From: Corinectria fuckeliana
Taxonomy: Eukaryota; Ascomycota; Sordariomycetes; Hypocreales; Nectriaceae
Assembly: GCA_019137255.1 (NCBI GenBank)
Contig: WPDH01000123.1
Location: 124,001-188,000 of the forward strand
Length of the DNA: 64,000 nucleotides
Direction: 5' to 3'
Shown: positions 11,078-23,328 of the stretch, piece after piece
Layout: each line of letters opens with the position of its first letter
Position numbering within the stretch: the first letter of the stretch is position 1
Notes under the pieces: model-generated
What the model saw: only the letters and a program-made list of their open reading frames with translations
What the model was told of the DNA's origin: nothing
The model's database searches: none
Program-made: the position numbers and the translations under genes

Positions 11078-11576
11078 AGTTCCTTGATTTGCCAGTCCTC
11101 AAGACGGTGCCGTACCGAATCTTATCAATCTACCCTGAACGAGCGGTCGATAGATAGATAAGAAGCCGTTCCGTCCCTCTTTTTCCTCCGCGCAACAACT
11201 CCGCGAGCGAGACACACGTTCAAAGAAAACGCGAGACGGTGTCAGAAAAATATCTCAACCTGGTAGACTTTATGAATCCAAAAAAAGGAAAATAAAGAGA
11301 ACAAGCGTTGACGTGCTTGGAGCCGTGGGCCGTGGCCGATCACCGGCGGGCTCTGAGTCCGCCCCGGTAAATGCATTGGATGCAAGTCCGTCCTCGTGAG
11401 GACCAGGGAGCCAATCAGGAGCGCGGCGATGATACCTAGGGGACCAATCATTGGCCAGGAAGTTTTCTCTTCCATCATTCAAGGTTAACGCAGCGTAGGT
11501 TCAGTTCATTCACGCACGGTCTTGCCAGGTTCTCAGGAATCAAAATCTGGGTTTCTTATAATTGAAAAGCCTGTCC
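11078..11576. other. divergent promoter, gamma-glutamyltranspeptidase / TRM2
   Basis: About 500 nt with no gene seen. It must carry both promoters. Weak tandem GATAGATAGAT occurs near 11150-11160. Confidence 0.4.
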
Positions 11577-13400
11577 ATGAGAGCTTTGAGGTTTCTCGCT
11601 ACTGTCTCGTTTAGAGCGCGCCCACAGAACCTTCGCTCCTTTGCGGCCATGGCCTTCGCGGCTGCTGAGGCGCCCCAGGCCCAGGCCCAGGCTCACGTCC
11701 ATGTCCAGAGCGACAGCATCATGAACGGCAATGGTAACGTCAACGGCAACGGAAATGGAAAAGCGGATGGAACTGAGAATGGCCATGATGGAATCGCCAA
11801 CGGCCAGGAGAAGAGGCCAGCCAAGAGGCAAAACACCACCAACAACCGTGCGTGGAAGCAGAAGAAGACCAAGCGGGAGCGCAACATCACCGAGGGTTCG
11901 TCTGAGGAAGTCCTCAAGCGCGACATCGAAGCGCTGCTCGAGTCGCGCCGGCCCCAGTCCGACGACGCCCAAGGCAAGGCCTCGTCAGACGTCGCCGACG
12001 AGCATCTCGACCTCCCCCCGGAAGGCTCCGAAATCGACGTCGAGGTCCTCGAGCTCTCGTCCACCGGCGACGGCCTCGCCATGCGTGCCGGCTCCGACCA
12101 GGTCTACGTCGTGGCCTTCACCGTGCCCGGCGACACGGCCCGCGTCAAGGTCTTCCGGCACCTGCGCCGCGAGAAGCAGACGCTCGCCGACTTCGTCTCC
12201 ATCACCAAGCCCTCGCCCCTGCGCGACGACGCCCGCATCCAGTGCAAGTACTTCGCCTCGTGCGGCGGCTGCCAGTTCCAGATGCTCGACTACCCCGAGC
12301 AGCTCCGCCGCAAGAAGCGCATCGTCGACAAAGCCTTCCGCAACTTTGCCAACCTCGCCCCGGACCTCGTCCCCGCCGTCCACGACACCATCGGGAGCCC
12401 CCTCCAGTACGGCTACCGCACCAAGCTGACGCCGCACTTTGACGGGCCCCCTGGCTTCCGCCCCAGCAAGCGCGGCAAGAACCCGCGGATCCCCTTCGAG
12501 TCGTGCCCGGACATCGGCTTCATGCAAAAGGGCCGCCGCAAGGTCCTGGATATCGAGGACTGTCCCATTGGCACCAGCGCCGTGCGCCTCGGCATGGGGC
12601 GAGAGCGGGAGCGCATGCAGGGCGAGTTTGCCAACTACCAGCGCGGCGCCACCATCCTCCTCCGCGAGAACACCAAGCGCCTCCCCAAGGACAGCGACGA
12701 GGTCCCTCAAGGCGACCTCCCCCCTTACACGGTCCGTGTCGACAACGATGACACGGTCGACCTCAAGTCGTGCATCACCGACTCCAAGACCACCACAACC
12801 GAGTACATCGGCGACTACATCTTCACCAACCCCGCGGGCTCCTTCTTCCAGAACAACAACTCCATCCTCCCCACCTTCACCAACTACATCCGCGACCGCA
12901 TCCTTCCGCCCTCTGGCGGCATCAAGTACCTCATAGACGCCTACTCGGGCTCGGGCCTCTTCACCATCACGCTGTCATCGCTGTTCCAGCACTCCATCGG
13001 CATCGACATCGCCGCCGACTCCATCGCCTCGGCCGGCCGCAACGCCGCCCTCAACGGCATGGGCGAGGACCGCTGCAAGTTCATCGCCGCCGACGCCGGC
13101 GAGCTCTTCAAGAGCGTCTCCTACGACCCCAACGAGACCGTCGTCGTCCTCGACCCGCCGCGCAAGGGCTGCGACGCTTCCTTCCTCTCCCAGCTGCGCC
13201 GCTTCGGGCCCCGCCGCGTCCTCTACGTCAGCTGCAATGTGCACACGCAGGCCCGCGACGTGGGCGTTCTGGTGCGCGGCGAGGGCGAGGGCGAGGGCGA
13301 GCGTTATGAGATTGAGAGCTTGGTCGGCTTTGACTTCTTTCCGCAGACGGGACACGTAGAGGGCGTTGCGATTCTCAACAGGGTTGATACCAAGGAGTAA
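11577..13400 (+). CDS. TRM2: tRNA (uracil-5-)-methyltransferase Trm2 (TrmA/RlmD family)
   Basis: Single exon, 607 aa from the ATG at 11577; an internal ATG at 11649 could give a shorter form without the N-terminal segment MRALRFLATVSFRARPQ, which looks like a mitochondrial presequence. By family knowledge it makes m5U54 in the tRNA T-loop using SAM. Order: low-complexity Asn/Gly-rich and basic region (about 50-105), TRAM RNA-binding domain (about 152-212), a Cys group CKYFASCGGCQ, the SAM-binding motif IDAYSGSGLFTI, motif IV VVLDPPRKGCD, and the catalytic-Cys motif VLYVSCN. Codon use is strongly C-ending. Alternative starts would allow dual nuclear/mitochondrial supply, as is known for yeast Trm2; that is inference here. 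Confidence 0.92.
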   Translation: MRALRFLATVSFRARPQNLRSFAAMAFAAAEAPQAQAQAHVHVQSDSIMNGNGNVNGNGNGKADGTENGHDGIANGQEKRPAKRQNTTNNRAWKQKKTKRERNITEGSSEEVLKRDIEALLESRRPQSDDAQGKASSDVADEHLDLPPEGSEIDVEVLELSSTGDGLAMRAGSDQVYVVAFTVPGDTARVKVFRHLRREKQTLADFVSITKPSPLRDDARIQCKYFASCGGCQFQMLDYPEQLRRKKRIVDKAFRNFANLAPDLVPAVHDTIGSPLQYGYRTKLTPHFDGPPGFRPSKRGKNPRIPFESCPDIGFMQKGRRKVLDIEDCPIGTSAVRLGMGRERERMQGEFANYQRGATILLRENTKRLPKDSDEVPQGDLPPYTVRVDNDDTVDLKSCITDSKTTTTEYIGDYIFTNPAGSFFQNNNSILPTFTNYIRDRILPPSGGIKYLIDAYSGSGLFTITLSSLFQHSIGIDIAADSIASAGRNAALNGMGEDRCKFIAADAGELFKSVSYDPNETVVVLDPPRKGCDASFLSQLRRFGPRRVLYVSCNVHTQARDVGVLVRGEGEGEGERYEIESLVGFDFFPQTGHVEGVAILNRVDTKE

Positions 13401-13666
13401 GAGGAAACAAAAACAAAAAGGGTGATACCACGGGAGCATTTAAAAACGGGCATGGCGCATTGCATACTTAGTACGTCGGAGCGGAAATAAAAAGGAATCA
13501 TTTTGCTGGTAAACCGCTCGGGACATCCTGCACAGTACCCTACGAGGCTACGTGACATGAAGGAGGCAATCTTTTGCTCGCAAAGGAAAAGATGACAAAA
13601 AAAAAAAAAGAAGAAGAACCCGAGAGCGCCGTGCATAGATACAATCATTTCGACCCCAGTCATTCA
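13401..13666. other. short convergent intergenic, TRM2 / CRO1
   Basis: Shared 3' region of 266 nt with an A-rich stretch (AAAAAAAAAAAAG near 13600). Nothing else seen. Confidence 0.4.
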
Positions 13667-15910
13667 TTATTTCTGCTCCAGCAGCGCCTTGAGGGCCTGG
13701 ACAGTGACCTCGAGGACCTCGGGCCGCCGGCTCTTCTTGAGACATTCCTTGAGCGTGTCGACGCCGTCCTCGTCCTTGATCTTGTCGCGGGCGAGCTTGC
13801 CGGTCTCGCCCTCGGCGGACACGAGGTTGAGGACGACAAAAACGCCGCGGTGGCGGATGTTCTCGTCGTCATCGACACACATGCCGAGGACCACCTTGAT
13901 GCCGCGTTCGCGGTGGATGAGGCCGCGGACGACGGGCTCAAAGGTGGTCAGGGACGCGAGGGCGCCGCCGGCAGCGCTGCGGGTTCCGGCGTCCTCGGCG
14001 TCGGCGAGGGCGAGGAGGATGTGGAGGCGGTTCCGGGCCTTGGCGGTTTCCTCGGCGTAGAGGGCGATGGCCTCGGGGGCCTGGACGAGGTTGCAGACGA
14101 GCTCGACGGCGGCCTTGGAGACGAGGGCGTTCGAGGAGAGGAGCTGTTCTTCAACGTGCGACCAGGCGGTGGAGATGATGATGCGTCGCATGTCCTCGTC
14201 CTCCATGGATGCGAGGTTGGTCAAGGCCATGAGGGCCTCGAAGGAGGGAAGTAGATCTCGCGTCTCGGCGGCGGGGTCCGGGGGGATGATGGACACGAGA
14301 GGTCTCACGGCTGCGCTGACGGGAGTATTCCGGTTGCCACCGAAGACCAGGGCAGGGTTTGTGCTGATGAGAATGCGAGCGAGTGCCTGAGCGGCGAGGC
14401 GACGCGCAGGAGCTTCGGTCTGAGGAAGGGTCATCCACGAAGCGAGGAGGAGCCGGACGGCGCCTTGCTGGGCGAGCTGCCCGCGGAGCGTCCTCGTGAC
14501 GGCGAGGGCCCAGATGACGGCAATGGCGAGGGACAGGGAGGCGGGCGAGCCGTTCATGGCGTGGGTGACGAGGACGGGGGTGATGCCGGCGTCAAAGACC
14601 AGCTTGCATCTCTTGGCGACCTGCTCGTCTTCGTTGAGGGGGTCGGGGCCTGACAGCTTGCCGGCGGCGTCGGCATACGCCTTGAGCTGGCTCATCTTCT
14701 TCTCCTCATCGGTAAGGGTGGGCAGGTACTTTGTCAGGTTGACAAAGATGCTCAGGGCGCCGTAGGTGGTTGGAGATCTAGGTTGAGCATCGCCGAGGGT
14801 CTTGACGAGCTTCTGAAGAAGCCTGGTGTTGTTGACCACCGACTCCTTGACCTTGGGCTGGAGGGAGGCGTAGGCCAGGCCCTCGATAGAGTGTTGTCGT
14901 CCATGGTCTTCGTCTCTCAGGATCATCTTGGTGAACATGTCAGACAACTCCTCAATGCTAGTGACTGCAGGTTCGATCCTGCTGGACTGGCTAGGATCAC
15001 GGGGAGCGGGTTTAGTAGGAACTGCCTTGAATTCTGAGTCAGTCAGTCAGGAACAAAAAAACACGACTTGGGGGGGTGACCCGTGTATAAGTCTTCTCAC
15101 CCTCAACTTTGCCAAGATGACAGCCGCGAGGTATTGGACCTGCTCTGAATGGCGCCTCATGGTGACGGAGCCGCCGTCATTCTGTAGGTTAGGGTCGGCG
15201 TTTGTGCTGCGGACGATCTCGTTGAGATCCTGGTCGACGACTTCCTCGAGCCACTCGATGCAGTACTTGTTGATGGCCTCGCGGCACTGTGAGTTCATGC
15301 AGGCGGCGTTGAGCATCTCTAGACAGGCCGTCTCGACCTTGCGGCTCTTCCACTTCCTCCTCATAAGAGGACCCAGGGTGGAGAGGAAGCCCTCGTTGAG
15401 GAACATGCCGGCGGTGAGATCCGGGACGATGGGGAAGGTCGAGGCAGCAACGCAGAAAGCAACGATGTAGTCGTCATAGGTTCCTCTTCGGACGCGGTCA
15501 AAAAAGAAGGTCGACAGCATCTTGGAGCCCTCCTCGTCGGCGGCCTTGAGGTAGGCCGAGGTGGAGAGGATGGCATGGCCGCGGACGATCTCGGGCTGCC
15601 TCATGTCAAGATAGCAGAGGACGGTGTCGACACAGTCGCCGTCGATGAGCTTGCAGATAGACTCACGGGCCTTGTCCTTCTGACGGGCCTCGAAGTCATC
15701 GTTGAGCAGCTTGGTCAGCTCATCGAGGTCGCGGCAGGTCTCGTTGTCCTCCTGGCCGCCCTCCATGAGGCGAGCAAAGACAATGAGGGTCTGATCCTCG
15801 ATGGACGGGAGATTCTGCGCCTGGGCCGGGGCCGGAGTCGAGGCCGGAGTCGAGGCCGGAGTCGGGACCACGGCCATGTCGGCGGCCTCGGGCTCTGAGT
15901 TGGCCGCCAT
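13667..15910 (-). CDS. UCS-domain myosin chaperone (She4/CRO1/UNC-45 family)
   Basis: Two exons, 15910-15101 and 15025-13667, with a 75-nt GTGAGA...AAG intron in phase 0, giving 722 aa (Podospora CRO1 about 700, yeast She4 789). The start is the ATG of MAANSEPEAAD; open frame continues above it without a better ATG. An N-terminal Pro/Ala/Thr repeat (PTPASTPASTPAPAQAQ) is followed by an all-helical armadillo-like body. The N-terminal half holds the UNC-45 central region (about 30-270). The C-terminal UCS domain contains conserved stretches such as YGALSIFVNLTKY, SLAIAVIWALAVT, EALMALTNLAS, AAVELVCNLV and RSAAGGALASLT. By family knowledge it folds and stabilises myosin heads and is needed for actin organisation, endocytosis and septation. 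No TPR domain is seen, as usual in fungi. Confidence 0.88.
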
Positions 15911-17019
15911 GAGAGGCCCCGATGTGATACAGAGGTGATGTTTGTTAGGGGGAGGAGGAAGGATAGAGATAGAGATGGGGATGATTGGACAATGCGTATG
16001 AATGCGTATAGGAGGTAAGTAGGAAGGCGGCGACGGTGCCAGAGGTGATGCATGCAAGTTGTGTAGTAGCAGGGGACTTGTCGTAGTAAATGTTTAATAA
16101 ATCTAGACCGCGAGCGCGCGTGGAGGTGGCCCCTCACGCACGGGATAAGAGCCTGCCCGCGATGGTGGGGTTATGGCGATTGGGTCCCTTGGGCGCCGCG
16201 GCCTCCACTCCTCCACTGAAACGTCCCCTCCACTGACGAGCTCTTCCAAGCTGTTTGCAGCTCCTTAGCTTGGTTGTTCGGCTTCTGGGGCGTTGGTGGT
16301 GGGCTGGTGAACAGCGGGCTGAGATGGTGAGTGGTGGGTTGGTTGCCTGCCCGGTCTGTCGACTGTCACTCAGGGTGTCACTGGGAAACGTGGGACGTTG
16401 CGTTACACTCTTTTCCTAGTGCCCGTCCCACCATTTCAGAGCCCTCTGCGTTGTACGTACTTCGTATAATTTTAGTTCAAAGGGTTATCACGTGTTTTGG
16501 TGTCCATACCGCATCCCTCCCTTGCGGCTCTCTTCAGTGGTACTTCGTATACATAGTACGGCTTTTTGGAGGACGCTGTGTCAAACGCAACTTCTAGCCC
16601 TGCCAATCGGTCACGACGGTCTTACACCCACTTCAAGCCTGCTAGCATTGTTTATTTGCCCTTTCACGCGCAATGTGCGACCTCACCGATAACGTAAAGA
16701 AAAAAAAAAGAAACAAAAAATAAGGCTTCTGTCTGGAATGTTCAGATATCTTGTTAGTTGTCGCACAGACCCGGTGGCACCCGTCTAGCCGTCTAGCCGC
16801 GTATCAAGCTTTCGCGGCCCTTGAGCCTCAACTTTTGCCTCTGCAATACCCGCCAACGACATCATTTTATCTCGTCCACCAACCTCACGACTCCCTTCTT
16901 CTACGCTAAGGACCCGCGACCGAAAAAAAAAGCGGCCGGCTTCGCTTCGACCTCGTAGCTGCCTCGAGCCCTCCCCCGGGTCGGATCCCCCACCGTCACC
17001 GCCGCCGCTGCCGTCAATC
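15911..17019. other. divergent intergenic, CRO1 / TFB4
   Basis: 1.1 kb with no gene seen. Two copies of TACTTCGTA occur at 16458-16466 and 16541-16549. The last 100 nt before TFB4 form a C/T-rich leader. Confidence 0.45.
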
Positions 17020-17285
17020 ATGGATGCCGTCGACGTTTCCGAGCACTACGAGGTCACCACCGCCGAAGAGACGCCCTCCCTCCTCTCCATCGTCCTCGAC
17101 ACCAACCCGCGCGCCTGGGCCGCCCTTGCCGACGTCCTGCCGCTGTCCCGCGCCATCGCCACCATCCTCGTCTTCGTCAACGCCCACCTGACCTTCAGCA
17201 ACGCCAACCAGGTCGCCCTCATTGCCGCCCACGTCGACCGCGCCGTCTGGCTATATCCGGAGCCGCCCCGGCCTTCACCGAAGCC

Positions 17286-17316
<31 letters not shown>

Positions 17317-18120
17317 TCTGGCGATCTCTCCATGCAGGATGCCCCCCAACCAGCCCCGACCTCAGCCAACAAGTACGCCCACTTCGCTCGCATCGAAGCC
17401 GCTGTCCTCGCCGCCGTCCGCAAGCTCGTTGACAAGACGTCCGAGTCCGACCTAGCAGCCACCACGACACAGCTCTCCGGCGCCCTGACGCTGGCCCTCT
17501 GCCACATCAACAAGGCCGTGCAAGCTCTGTCCTCGCCAACGGCCAACCTCGAAGACAGCCGCAAGGCCAACGCCTCTAACGCGCCGCCCAGCCTTCGCGG
17601 CCGCATCCTCGTCATCTCCGTCTCCGACTCGGAGCCCTCCCAGTACATCCCTACCATGAACGCCGTCTTCGCCGCCGCCCACGCCCAGGTCGCCATCGAT
17701 ACCCTCTCCATCTCTGGCGAACCGACTTTCCTCCAGCAAGCCTGCTTCAACACCGGCGGCACCTTTCTCGCCGCCACCCATCCTCAAGGCCTACTCACCT
17801 ATCTCATGTTCGGCCTCATGGCCGACACCGAGGCGCGCGAGTCGCTCATTGCGCCCACCCACGACACGGTCGACTTCCGCGCTGCATGTTTTTGCCACGG
17901 GCGCGTTGTCGACACTGGCTTCGTCTGCTCTATCTGTCTCAGCATCTTCTGCGAGCTGCCCGAAGGGGCCGAGTGCTTAACATGCGGCACCAAGCTCGCC
18001 CTGGGTAACTACGGTGCTAAGCCTGCCGTCGTTCCCCGGAAGAAGAAGAAGAAGAGACGCATCGTCAATGGCAGCTCGCGCGAGGAGACAGGTAGTGCAA
18101 CTGGTACACCACGTCCTTAA
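17020..18120 (+). CDS. TFB4: TFIIH core subunit Tfb4 (p34)
   Basis: Single exon, 366 aa. The N-terminal von Willebrand A-like domain starts with LLSIVLDTNPRAW and continues through AHLTFSNANQVALIAAH, HINKAV and ILVISVSDSEPSQYI. A poly-Ala/Asp insert (about residues 86-105) is local low complexity. The C-terminal zinc-binding region has paired cysteines, ACFCHGRVVDTG, FVCSICLSIFCEL and CLTCGTKL, and is followed by a basic tail with KKKKKRR. By family knowledge Tfb4 binds Ssl1/p44 in TFIIH for transcription initiation and nucleotide excision repair. It is convergent with the taspase-like gene. Confidence 0.92.
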
Positions 18121-18877
18121 GCCAGCGACTCGTACATTAATATCCCTGAAACGGCTAGAGATGGCGCATGCTCTACACCACCTACAGGTCGTGGTCATCG
18201 ACCCTCAGTCGTGCAGGACACAATCTCAACCCCCCCCCTCCTCTCAGGAGTGAGGTAACACAAGCAAGCGAAGAAAAGCTTCCATGGTTACTCGTGTTGA
18301 AAACTGAGGGAAGATGGTCGACTGATTGACGTATTGAGAAGAAATCACCTCGAAAGAGACGGATGGATATACGCTACACCCGCGAACAGAGGCTCCCAAT
18401 AATAGACTGCGACCCCTGCTGAAAAGCAATGTGAGCCGATCCTTGGCGGAAGGTCGACCGCCTGATATGGCACTGCAATACCTGTATGTAATAGATACCT
18501 TAATTGAAGCCGAGGCGAAGAAGACCACTTGGCTCTAATCTCTAAATATATGATGACAATAACACATCATTAAAATACGTCTGAGCACATCTTAAACACC
18601 TCATTGTCGTATGCTAAGTCACGTAGAAATGAACAACACGCACCTAGGAAGACTTTAAACCCAAATTTAGTAGAGATGCAATTGTAGGAATATAAGGTAT
18701 CACTGGTCTCTATGATAGCTTACGAACGGTCCCGCCCCTAGCAACCGCACAGTCTTCCCAACTCCATAGGCCTAGCAAATACACATCCCAGGCTTAAGGT
18801 GAGACGAGCCGCAGCTTCTGGTACTGGCTAGACATCCTATCATCGTAGGCACGAATGTCCCAAGGATCGACTCAAGG
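18121..18877. other. convergent intergenic, TFB4 / taspase-like gene
   Basis: About 760 nt, more AT-rich than the flanking genes, with no gene seen. It contains the 3' regions of both genes. Confidence 0.4.
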
Positions 18878-20808
18878 TTAATCAAGCCGAACCTTTCGCC
18901 CACCTTTGGCAATCTTAGCACCATCTGGGAGTCGAGACATGGTGCAGCGGGGCTCCCTCTCTGAACCACCCATCGACGCCAGAGCAAAGGAGTCAGTGTT
19001 GTGCGCAAAGTAAAAGTAGTACCCGGTGCGGCACTTCTTGACCACCATGATTCCGATGGCACCGACCGAGTGACAGTTCCTCACGCCGGGGTGGTTCATG
19101 AAGTCGTCTGCGATGAAGGATTCCATGATGGCGTCCTCGTCATCATCCTGAACGTCAGCTCCGCCTCGGCCGCGGCGTGTGCCGTGGTAAATTCTCTCGG
19201 CACACCGCTGTGAAGCCATAGTGGTGGCCATGTGTTCCCCTGTGCCACTGGTGACAGCGCCAACGGTGACTTGATCCTCGTCGTTTGCGTCACAAGGCAC
19301 GATGGCAGTGCCCACGCCGACCAAGGCTGCGGGGCCTAACCGTCCTCTATGCTTCATCCCAATCCCCCCTGAGGATGATCCAGCGGCAATCTGGCCGTTT
19401 TCGTCGACCGCAATGGCGCCAATAGTGTCCGTGATGAAGTCCTCGTTCTCAGCACCGGTACCAAAAGGCTCCTTCTTAAATCGAGGGTTGAGTGTGTCTT
19501 TTTCGTCTGGACTGACGGGTCGCTTAACCCCACGAGGACTTGTGGGTATTTGGTAGGCATCGTGGTCGTTGGAAGCTGTGCGGTTCTTTGTATGCGGCGA
19601 TGCAGAGCCATCTCTATGAGGCACATGCGCATGGTGCGTTAAATTTGAGTCCTTGTTGGATTTCGTGTCCTGTTCGTCTGATACGTCGTCTTTGTTCGGC
19701 ACTTCAGCAGTTGTTTCGGTCCTTTTCAGACGTGATTTCGGACGAAAGGGCGGTGGGGAGCTGGTTTTAAGGCCTCTCGAAGCCGCAGTAGAGTACAGAG
19801 AAGACTTTTCGGGGGAAGCACGAATTGTCGATCGGCCTATGGTTGGTGCAGAGGATCCAACGACACGAAAGTAGCCCGTGGCTGACGGGGTTTCCGAAGC
19901 ATTGAAAGTGTCAGACCCTGGAGATTCCATATTTGGGGAGTCCGTCTGTCCCTCATTCCAAGTGCCGGCCATAATTGCGGCTGTGTGATCTCGCGGAAAG
20001 GGTCGACGTGCCTCTGGTGGTGTGGCAGTGTCGTATTGGCAGGGCACACAACTTGGATTCCCCTGGCTCGAAATTTGGGATATCTTGAATTCCTTCGTCT
20101 TCGACTCAGCCCGCTTCAGATCTTCTTGCCAGCGAAGGAAGCGATCTCGAGCGTTCTTTGAAATCATGTATTCGTTGGGGCATACTGTTAAACCGTGTTC
20201 TTCGGCGAAGGCCTTAGCCCCTTCTCCGACCAAAGCACTAGGTGGGACACGCCGAAGACTAAGAGGTTTGTTGCTGGTGTCCAGAATAAGTTTGGCGAGG
20301 GAAATGGGATTCCGAATGTCTACGTGAGAGTAAGCAATGGAGATGGCTTCGGACGTGCCAGAAGGTTGACAAACTCGGAACAGCACCACATGCACCACTG
20401 CGACCGAGGTAATCGACGATTGTGGCATCACACTCCACAGTGCCATCGATGGAGAGGTTGGAACCGTAGCCGGCGTTGGTGATCTCTTTGTCCTCGAGGA
20501 TTCGCAGGGCGGCTTCGATAGCCTCAGTTGCAGTAGAGCCGGCCTTCAGAAACTTCATTCCCATCTCAGCGGCACTGCTTTAGTTAGTAAGGCGGCGAGA
20601 CGGGAGGGTTTGGCACTCACGCCACGCAAGCCTGTAGGTGAACGTGCTCGTTCTGGTGGCTATGGAAACCGGCACCGGCGTGGACGAAGATTGCCGGAGT
20701 ACATTTGGGTTTCTGGCCGAGGCGAAGCATGCGGTCGAGAGCGCCATCGGCACCGTGGGGATCGTTTTCTGACATGGAGAAAGACTCTCCATTGAGACCG
20801 TAGGTCAT
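18878..20808 (-). CDS. Taspase/asparaginase-2 family threonine hydrolase
   Basis: Three exons, 20808-20621, 20577-20375, 20319-18878, in consistent phase, giving 610 aa from the ATG of MTYGLNGESF (a longer open frame above is less likely). It belongs to the Ntn-hydrolase asparaginase-2/taspase family: N-terminal IFVHAGAGFHSHQNE, then AAEMGMKFLKAGSTATEAIE, NAGYGSNLSIDGTVECDA, GRSGACGAVPNIRNPI. A Ser/Pro/Lys-rich linker of roughly 200 residues follows, and then the catalytic N-terminal Thr of the beta chain, Thr429, in DTIGAIAVDENGQIAAGSSSGG, with the downstream TSGTGEHM motif. In the family the precursor cuts itself before this Thr. The long linker and GSNLSIDG element fit Taspase1-like fungal proteins better than plain asparaginase. 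Substrate unknown. Confidence 0.85.
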
Positions 20809-21658
20809 ACTTGGTCTGGACTCATGGGTTGAGGCAGGGGCAGAGCGTAGTTTAGCAGATAATGATGCAGCTAGGCAACGAACGAAACGAGCGGAACGAA
20901 GCGAAAGAATGGAAGAAACCTGGGCGGGTGAGCTGACACGTTTGCCCGACCCAAGTGAGGGAGGGAAGAGATGGAGTTTGTTGAAATCAGCTCCGACTCC
21001 GGTTAAAGCTACCAGTGGAGATGCAATTAGGGTGCCTGCCCACACGAAAACTGCAGCTTTCAGGTACCAAGGTAGGTAGCTGCGATGGAGAGAGAGACGA
21101 CTTAACAGCTGCAACACATCGAGCTCTTTCTAAGAATCTAGGCCTATTGGTCAGGGATAGACCTAGTTGATATGCAGCTTCCCAGTGAGCTTAGCAACAC
21201 CAGGAGGAGAAAGCCCCGACAGGCGGCAGCTTCAAGTGAGAACTCCACAAAGTCACCCCTTTAGTTTAGTTCTCTTCCTTTGATCTAGAGCCGGGAACAG
21301 GCTCAGACAGGAGACAACAGCAACGGCGCGTCTTAGACACAGTAGATCGTGACACTAGGAGATGACGTCGCAAGTTACCAAGCCAGCTCGCCCCGCTAAT
21401 TGCAATAAGCGGGGCACAGAACAGCACAGCCGCACGTCGGCGGGGCCAATTCACCACCACTCACAGCCACTCCAGCCGCATAGTTCCGATGCCACTGCTG
21501 GGAGCTTCGCAGCCAGGCACCTAAACGTAATCCAACTCCAACGTCCACCGCCGCCCATCGCCGCCCATCGCAACCCCCTCGCGCGGCTCCTCCACGAAGC
21601 CCGTCTCCCCCTCTCATCCGTCGTCTCGTCGCGCGCGCGTCGACGCCCTCCTTCCATC
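20809..21658. other. divergent intergenic, taspase-like / ARP3
   Basis: About 850 nt. No independent gene seen. An open frame continues upstream of the taspase start to 21117, which may be leader sequence. Confidence 0.4.
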
Positions 21659-23328
21659 ATGGCCAACCAAACTCCCGCCGTTGTCATGGACAAGTAGGCC
21701 TCCCAATCCCAACCCCCGCAATGACGACGACAGCTAATCTCAGCTCACCAGCGGCACGGGTTTCTCCAAGCTAGGTCCGTCGCGCCTCCCGATGTCTCGA
21801 TGATCCCGATTGCCCCGGCGGCCCCGAGAGTTGCCCTATTAACGCCCAGCTACAGGTTTTGCCGGCAACGACTCTCCCTCCTTCGTCTTCCCGACCGCGA
21901 TCGCAACCAAGGGACCAACTGGCGGCTCTGGAGGCTCTGGCTCTGGAAGACCCTCTGTTGCAAACAAGCCCTCCTTCCTCACCGGGGGTGCTGGTTCTGG
22001 TAACCACTTGAGCTCGAAGCGAGGCACTGAGGATCTAGACTTCTTCATTGGCGACGAGGCCATCGCTGCTTCGGGAGGTCCGGGTAGGTGGAAGCTGTTC
22101 CCCTGAATGAGATGGCAGAGCTAACGGACCAGGTTACGGTCTTCACTATCCCATTCGACATGGCCAAATAGAGAACTGGGTATGATTCTTGCGACTTGTA
22201 AGACGGGCTCCAACTGACCGCCTCTAGGACCACATGGAACGCTTCTGGTCCAACTCCATCTTCAAGTACCTACGGGTTGAGCCTGAAGACCATTACTTCC
22301 TTCTCACCGAGCCTGTGAGCTTCCCATTGTAGCACTACCTCGAATCCGGGGCAACTTGTTGACTTTGATAGCCCCTGAACCCCCCCGAGAACCGCGAGAA
22401 CACTGCCGAAATCTTCTTCGAATCCTTCAACTGCGCCGGCATGTACATTGCTGTCCAGGCCGTCCTGGCACTGGCTGCTTCATGGACCTCCTCCAAAGTC
22501 CAGGATCGATCCCTAACCGGAACTGTCATTGATTCCGGTGACGGAGTCACTCACGTCATCCCCGTCGCCGAGGGCTATGTCATCGGGTCTTCCATCAAGT
22601 CGATTCCCATTGCCGGCCGAGACATCACCTACTTCGTCCAGTCCCTGCTCCGAGATCGTGGCGAGGCTGACTCGACGCTCAAGACTGCCCAGGAGATCAA
22701 GGAGGAGTACTGCTATGTGTGCCCAGACATTGTCAAGGAATTTAGCAAGTACGATCGTGACCGAACCCGGTTCGCCAAGCACGTCGTGACGCACCCCAAC
22801 GGCCGTCAGGTCAGCGTTGACGTTGGGTACGAGCGATTCCTGGCCCCCGAGATATTCTTCAACCCCGAAATCTACAGCTCCGACTTCCTGACCCCTCTGC
22901 CCACGGTTGTCGACGGCGTGATTCAGCAGTCGCCAATCGATGTTCGACGTGGTCTCTACAAGAACATTGTGTTGTCTGGTGGAAGCACCCTGTACAAGGA
23001 TTTCGGCCGACGATTACAGCGAGACATTAAGCAGCTAGTTGATGCCAGAATCCGAGCCAGCGAGGTTCGCAGCGGTGGCGCTCGAAGTGGTGGTCTGGAT
23101 GTGCAGGTCATTACGCACAAGAGGCAGCGACACGGCCCCTGGTTTGGCGGCAGCCTGCTCGGTCAAACACCCGAGTTCCGATCCTATTGCCACACCAAGG
23201 CAGAGGTAAGTTCAATGCGTGGGACTTCGTCACCTCACATCAAGACTGACATAATAATTTAGTACCAAGAATACGGCCCCAGCATTGTGCGGAGATTCGC
23301 TCTCCTGGGTGGACCTGGTGGTGCTTAA
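21659..23328 (+). CDS. ARP3: Actin-related protein 3 (Arp2/3 complex)
   Basis: Seven exons, 21659-21693, 21752-21774, 21856-22083, 22133-22179, 22228-22314, 22372-23205, 23263-23328, all phases consistent, 439 aa (yeast 449). The actin fold is clear: the phosphate-1 loop NGTGFSKLGFAGND is split by two introns, DFFIGDEA, YPIRHGQIENWDHMERFW, LLTEPPLNPPENRE, the phosphate-2 loop VIDSGDGVTHVIPV, EIKEEYCYV, and NIVLSGGSTLYKDFG. A Gly/Ser-rich insert (TGGSGGSGSGR) near residues 45-60 is specific to Arp3 of filamentous fungi. By family knowledge it nucleates branched actin at endocytic sites. Exon 2 is only 23 nt. Introns crowd the 5' end, as is usual for ascomycete actin-family genes. Confidence 0.93.

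Noticed and set aside
14960..15000. tRNA T-arm-like GGTTCGATCC
   Set aside because: It is inside the coding sequence of the UCS chaperone (Arg-Ile-Glu-Pro codons on the minus strand).
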